A stretch of 35,373 nucleotides of DNA, taken from Gammaproteobacteria bacterium (GTDB taxonomy: Bacteria > Pseudomonadota > Gammaproteobacteria > Chromatiales > Chromatiaceae). Where the stretch lies: assembly GCA_020445205.1 (NCBI GenBank), contig JAGRHA010000234.1:1-35373 (forward strand). Reading direction: 5' to 3'. Position 1 is the stretch's first letter; every line of letters begins with the position of its first letter. A model generated the notes under the pieces. The model did not search any database. It worked only from the letters and a program-made list of their open reading frames with translations, and was not told the DNA's origin. Both the position numbers and the translations under genes were made by a program. Of this stretch, positions 33,436 to 35,373 are shown in pieces.

Positions 33436-35106
33436 GTGAAATACCTGGCCCAACTCGTCGCCCCCCTGATCAAAAGTGCCCGCGATCTGCTGCCGATCGT
33501 GGTCGTCATCGGGCTTTTTCAGCTCCTGTTGTTGCGTCAGCCGATTCCGAATATCGCCGACATCGCGCTCGGCACCATGTTCGTCACCCTGGGACTCGCG
33601 CTGTTCGTGCGCGGACTCGAAAACGGCCTGTTCCCGATCGGTGAGAGCATGGCCTACGCGTTCGCGCGCAAGGGCTCGCTGACCTGGCTCATGGCGTTCG
33701 CCTTCGCCCTCGGCTTCGGCACGACGATCGCCGAGCCGGCGCTCATCGCGGTTGCCGCCGAAGCCGCGGAAGTTGCGGCTGCCGGTGGCGTGATCGCAGG
33801 CGACACGGCGTCCAAGGCCGATTACGCAGAGGGTCTGCGCGTCACGGTGGCGTTGTCGGTCGGCTTCGCCATTCTGGTCGGCGTGCTGCGCATCATCCGT
33901 GGCTGGCCCATCCACTGGTTGATCATCACCGGCTACGTCGGTGTCATCGTCATGACGGTGTTCGCCCCGCCCGAGATTATCGGTATCGCCTACGATTCGG
34001 GTGGCGTGACCACCTCGACGATCACGGTGCCGCTGGTGACGGCACTCGGTGTCGGTCTGGCGACCTCGATCAAGGGCCGCAACCCGATGATCGATGGCTT
34101 CGGACTGATCGCGTTCGCCTCGCTGACGCCGATGATCTTCGTCATGGGCTACGGCATCTTCGGCGTCGGTGGCAATGCACAGCAGCTCGACGGCCCCTTC
34201 GGCATCGCGTTCCGCAGCGTGGTGCAACAGATCGAGGCCTACGCGGCGCTGCTCACCCATCCGCTGAACAGACTGGCCGGGTGGCTGTTCGGGCCGTTGC
34301 AGGACTGGATGCTGGCATTGCCCGGCATGTTCGGCGGACTCGCGCACACCCTGATCGACACGATCAACGACGTCCTGCCGATCGCCATGATCATCTTCGG
34401 CTTCCAACTGTTCGTGCTGCGCAAACGCATCCCGAAACTCGGCCGCGTGTTGCTGGGCTTCGTTTACGTGTTGCTGGGTCTGGCGTTCTTTCTCGACGGC
34501 CTCGAGCTGGCCCTGTTCCCACTCGGCAAGCTCATGGCGACCCAGCTCACCGACCCCGCGTTCATCAGCAGCGTCACCCACCACGTCGACAATCTGAACT
34601 GGTGGGACTACCGCTGGGTGTATCTGTTCGCGTTCGCGATCGGTTTTGCGACCACGATTGCCGAACCGTCGTTGCTGGCTGTGGCGATCAAGGCCCACCA
34701 GGTCTCGGCGGGCAGTATCGGCGTCCTGGGCCTGCGCGTCGCCGTCGCACTCGGCGTCGCCATCGGCATCGCCCTGGGCACGTACCGCATCGTCAGCGGA
34801 ACGCCGCTGCACTGGTACATCATCACCGGCTATGTCGTGGTCGTTATCCAGACATTTTTCGCGCCACGGCTCATCGTGGCGCTGGCCTACGACTCTGGCG
34901 GCGTCACCACCTCGACCGTCACCGTGCCGTTGGTCGCTGCATTGGGCCTCGGGCTCGCGGGCACCGTGCCCGGACGCAGCGTCCTGCTCGATGGATTCGG
35001 CCTGATCGCGTTCGCGAGCCTGTTCCCGATGATGACCGTGATGGCCTACGCCCAACTCTCCGAAAGGCGCGCACGGCGTGCCGCAAGATCGAACCGAGGA
35101 GCCTGA
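33436..35106 (+). CDS. Duplicated DUF1538 membrane protein
   Basis: Polytopic inner-membrane protein of about 556 residues built from two related halves. Each half has the same blocks: [16 protein letters not shown] and [32 protein letters not shown] and [27 protein letters not shown] in both. The repeat and the paired hydrophobic helices suggest an inverted or tandem transporter fold, though transport is not demonstrated. The start is uncertain: GTG at 33436 (start [10 protein letters not shown]) is favoured because the upstream part of the frame, from GTG 33352, is Arg/Cys-rich. It is followed 2 bases later by a P-II gene, suggesting that P-II controls it. Confidence 0.87.
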   Translation: MKYLAQLVAPLIKSARDLLPIVVVIGLFQLLLLRQPIPNIADIALGTMFVTLGLALFVRGLENGLFPIGESMAYAFARKGSLTWLMAFAFALGFGTTIAEPALIAVAAEAAEVAAAGGVIAGDTASKADYAEGLRVTVALSVGFAILVGVLRIIRGWPIHWLIITGYVGVIVMTVFAPPEIIGIAYDSGGVTTSTITVPLVTALGVGLATSIKGRNPMIDGFGLIAFASLTPMIFVMGYGIFGVGGNAQQLDGPFGIAFRSVVQQIEAYAALLTHPLNRLAGWLFGPLQDWMLALPGMFGGLAHTLIDTINDVLPIAMIIFGFQLFVLRKRIPKLGRVLLGFVYVLLGLAFFLDGLELALFPLGKLMATQLTDPAFISSVTHHVDNLNWWDYRWVYLFAFAIGFATTIAEPSLLAVAIKAHQVSAGSIGVLGLRVAVALGVAIGIALGTYRIVSGTPLHWYIITGYVVVVIQTFFAPRLIVALAYDSGGVTTSTVTVPLVAALGLGLAGTVPGRSVLLDGFGLIAFASLFPMMTVMAYAQLSERRARRAARSNRGA

Positions 35107-35108
35107 AG

Positions 35109-35373
35109 ATGCACTTCAAACTGTTGCTCGCATTCACCGACGACACCAAAACCGATGCCGTGCTCAAGGCAGCACGTGGCGCCGGTGCGACCGGTGCCAC
35201 GATCATCAACAATGCCCGTGGCGAAGGCCTCAACGAGGCGAAGACATTCTTCGGCCTGTCGCTGGATACGCAGCGCGACATGCTCTTGTTTCTGGTCGAG
35301 GAGCACATGGCCCGGCAGATCCTGGAAAAGATCGCCGAAGCCGGCGAGTTACCGTTGGCCGCGGCGTCGGTCA
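35109..35373 (+). CDS. Divergent P-II-like protein, 3' end outside window
   Basis: First 88 codons of a P-II-family protein. The beta-alpha-beta start (MHFKLLLAFTDDTKTDAVLKAARGAGATGATIINNARG) and LLFLVEEHMARQILEKIAEAG fit the ferredoxin-like P-II fold. The T-loop region between them is short, GEGLNEAKTFFGLSLDTQRDM, and lacks the Tyr51 that GlnB/GlnK use for uridylylation. Regulation is therefore more likely by ligand (adenine nucleotide) than by GlnD. GAGGAG lies 7 bases before the ATG. It is coupled to the DUF1538 gene; the missing 3' end prevents judging the B and C loops. Confidence 0.85.
   Translation, partial: MHFKLLLAFTDDTKTDAVLKAARGAGATGATIINNARGEGLNEAKTFFGLSLDTQRDMLLFLVEEHMARQILEKIAEAGELPLAAASV

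Noticed and set aside
33247-35055. 602-codon ORF on the minus strand opposite the DUF1538 gene
   Set aside because: Its translation is an implausible His/Asp/Glu/Arg-rich string with no domain, which is typical of the antisense of a GC-rich gene. The plus strand encodes a recognisable duplicated membrane protein.

Overview
The window is a GC-rich, densely coding chromosomal segment of a gammaproteobacterium. It shows no insertion sequence, prophage, CRISPR array, tRNA or rRNA. A sulfur-globule envelope protein, an ArsR regulator with the paired cysteines of persulfide sensors, and a tandem DUF1538/P-II pair suggest a sulfur-oxidising, Chromatiales-like bacterium. That placement is inference from gene content; no marker gene for taxonomy is present.

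Layout. (1) 1-3031 (+): DUF3429 membrane protein (5' end outside the window), short-chain dehydrogenase, NTF2-like protein and MerR regulator, joined by 1-4 nt overlaps, then a palindrome-rich leader and a 64-codon ORF. (2) 3046-6616 (-): DNA photolyase, glutathione S-transferase-like protein and a Helicobacter-type malate:quinone oxidoreductase. Region 1-2 looks like a light/oxidative-stress locus. (3) 6742-7305 (+): sulfur globule protein with a near-consensus sigma-70 promoter and a strong terminator. (4) 7531-12052: a complete DSF (diffusible signal factor) quorum-sensing set, with rpfF (+) convergent on rpfG-rpfC (-), the same geometry as in Xanthomonas. (5) 12283-19510: SIMPL-domain protein, a helical protein of unknown function, SelO, a thioredoxin-like fusion protein, two small lipoproteins, an unrecognised 149-aa ORF and a TraB-family membrane protein.

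(6) 19511-19892: a non-coding interval with strong hairpins and a terminator. One hairpin loop reads ACAGGGAT, the core of the CsrA/RsmA binding consensus, so this is a candidate small RNA. (7) 19893-24241 (-): an RND permease and its membrane fusion protein, driven by a promoter whose spacer holds a perfect 12-bp palindrome. (8) 24357-29077 (-): ZapE ATPase, then a likely operon of hybrid histidine kinase, REC-PAS response regulator and SqrR/BigR-like ArsR repressor. (9) 29142-33217: TruC (+), a TPR protein (-), and a von Willebrand A protein with a PEP-CTERM-like C-terminus (-), preceded by a close sigma-54 promoter match. (10) 33436-35373 (+): a duplicated DUF1538 membrane protein followed by a divergent P-II protein cut by the window end.

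Together the genes point to a sulfur oxidiser that couples cell-density signalling (DSF, cyclic-di-GMP hydrolysis by RpfG) with envelope and storage functions, has persulfide-type redox sensing, and exports an anchored surface protein under alternative-sigma control. The links between these modules are inferences from proximity and family knowledge.
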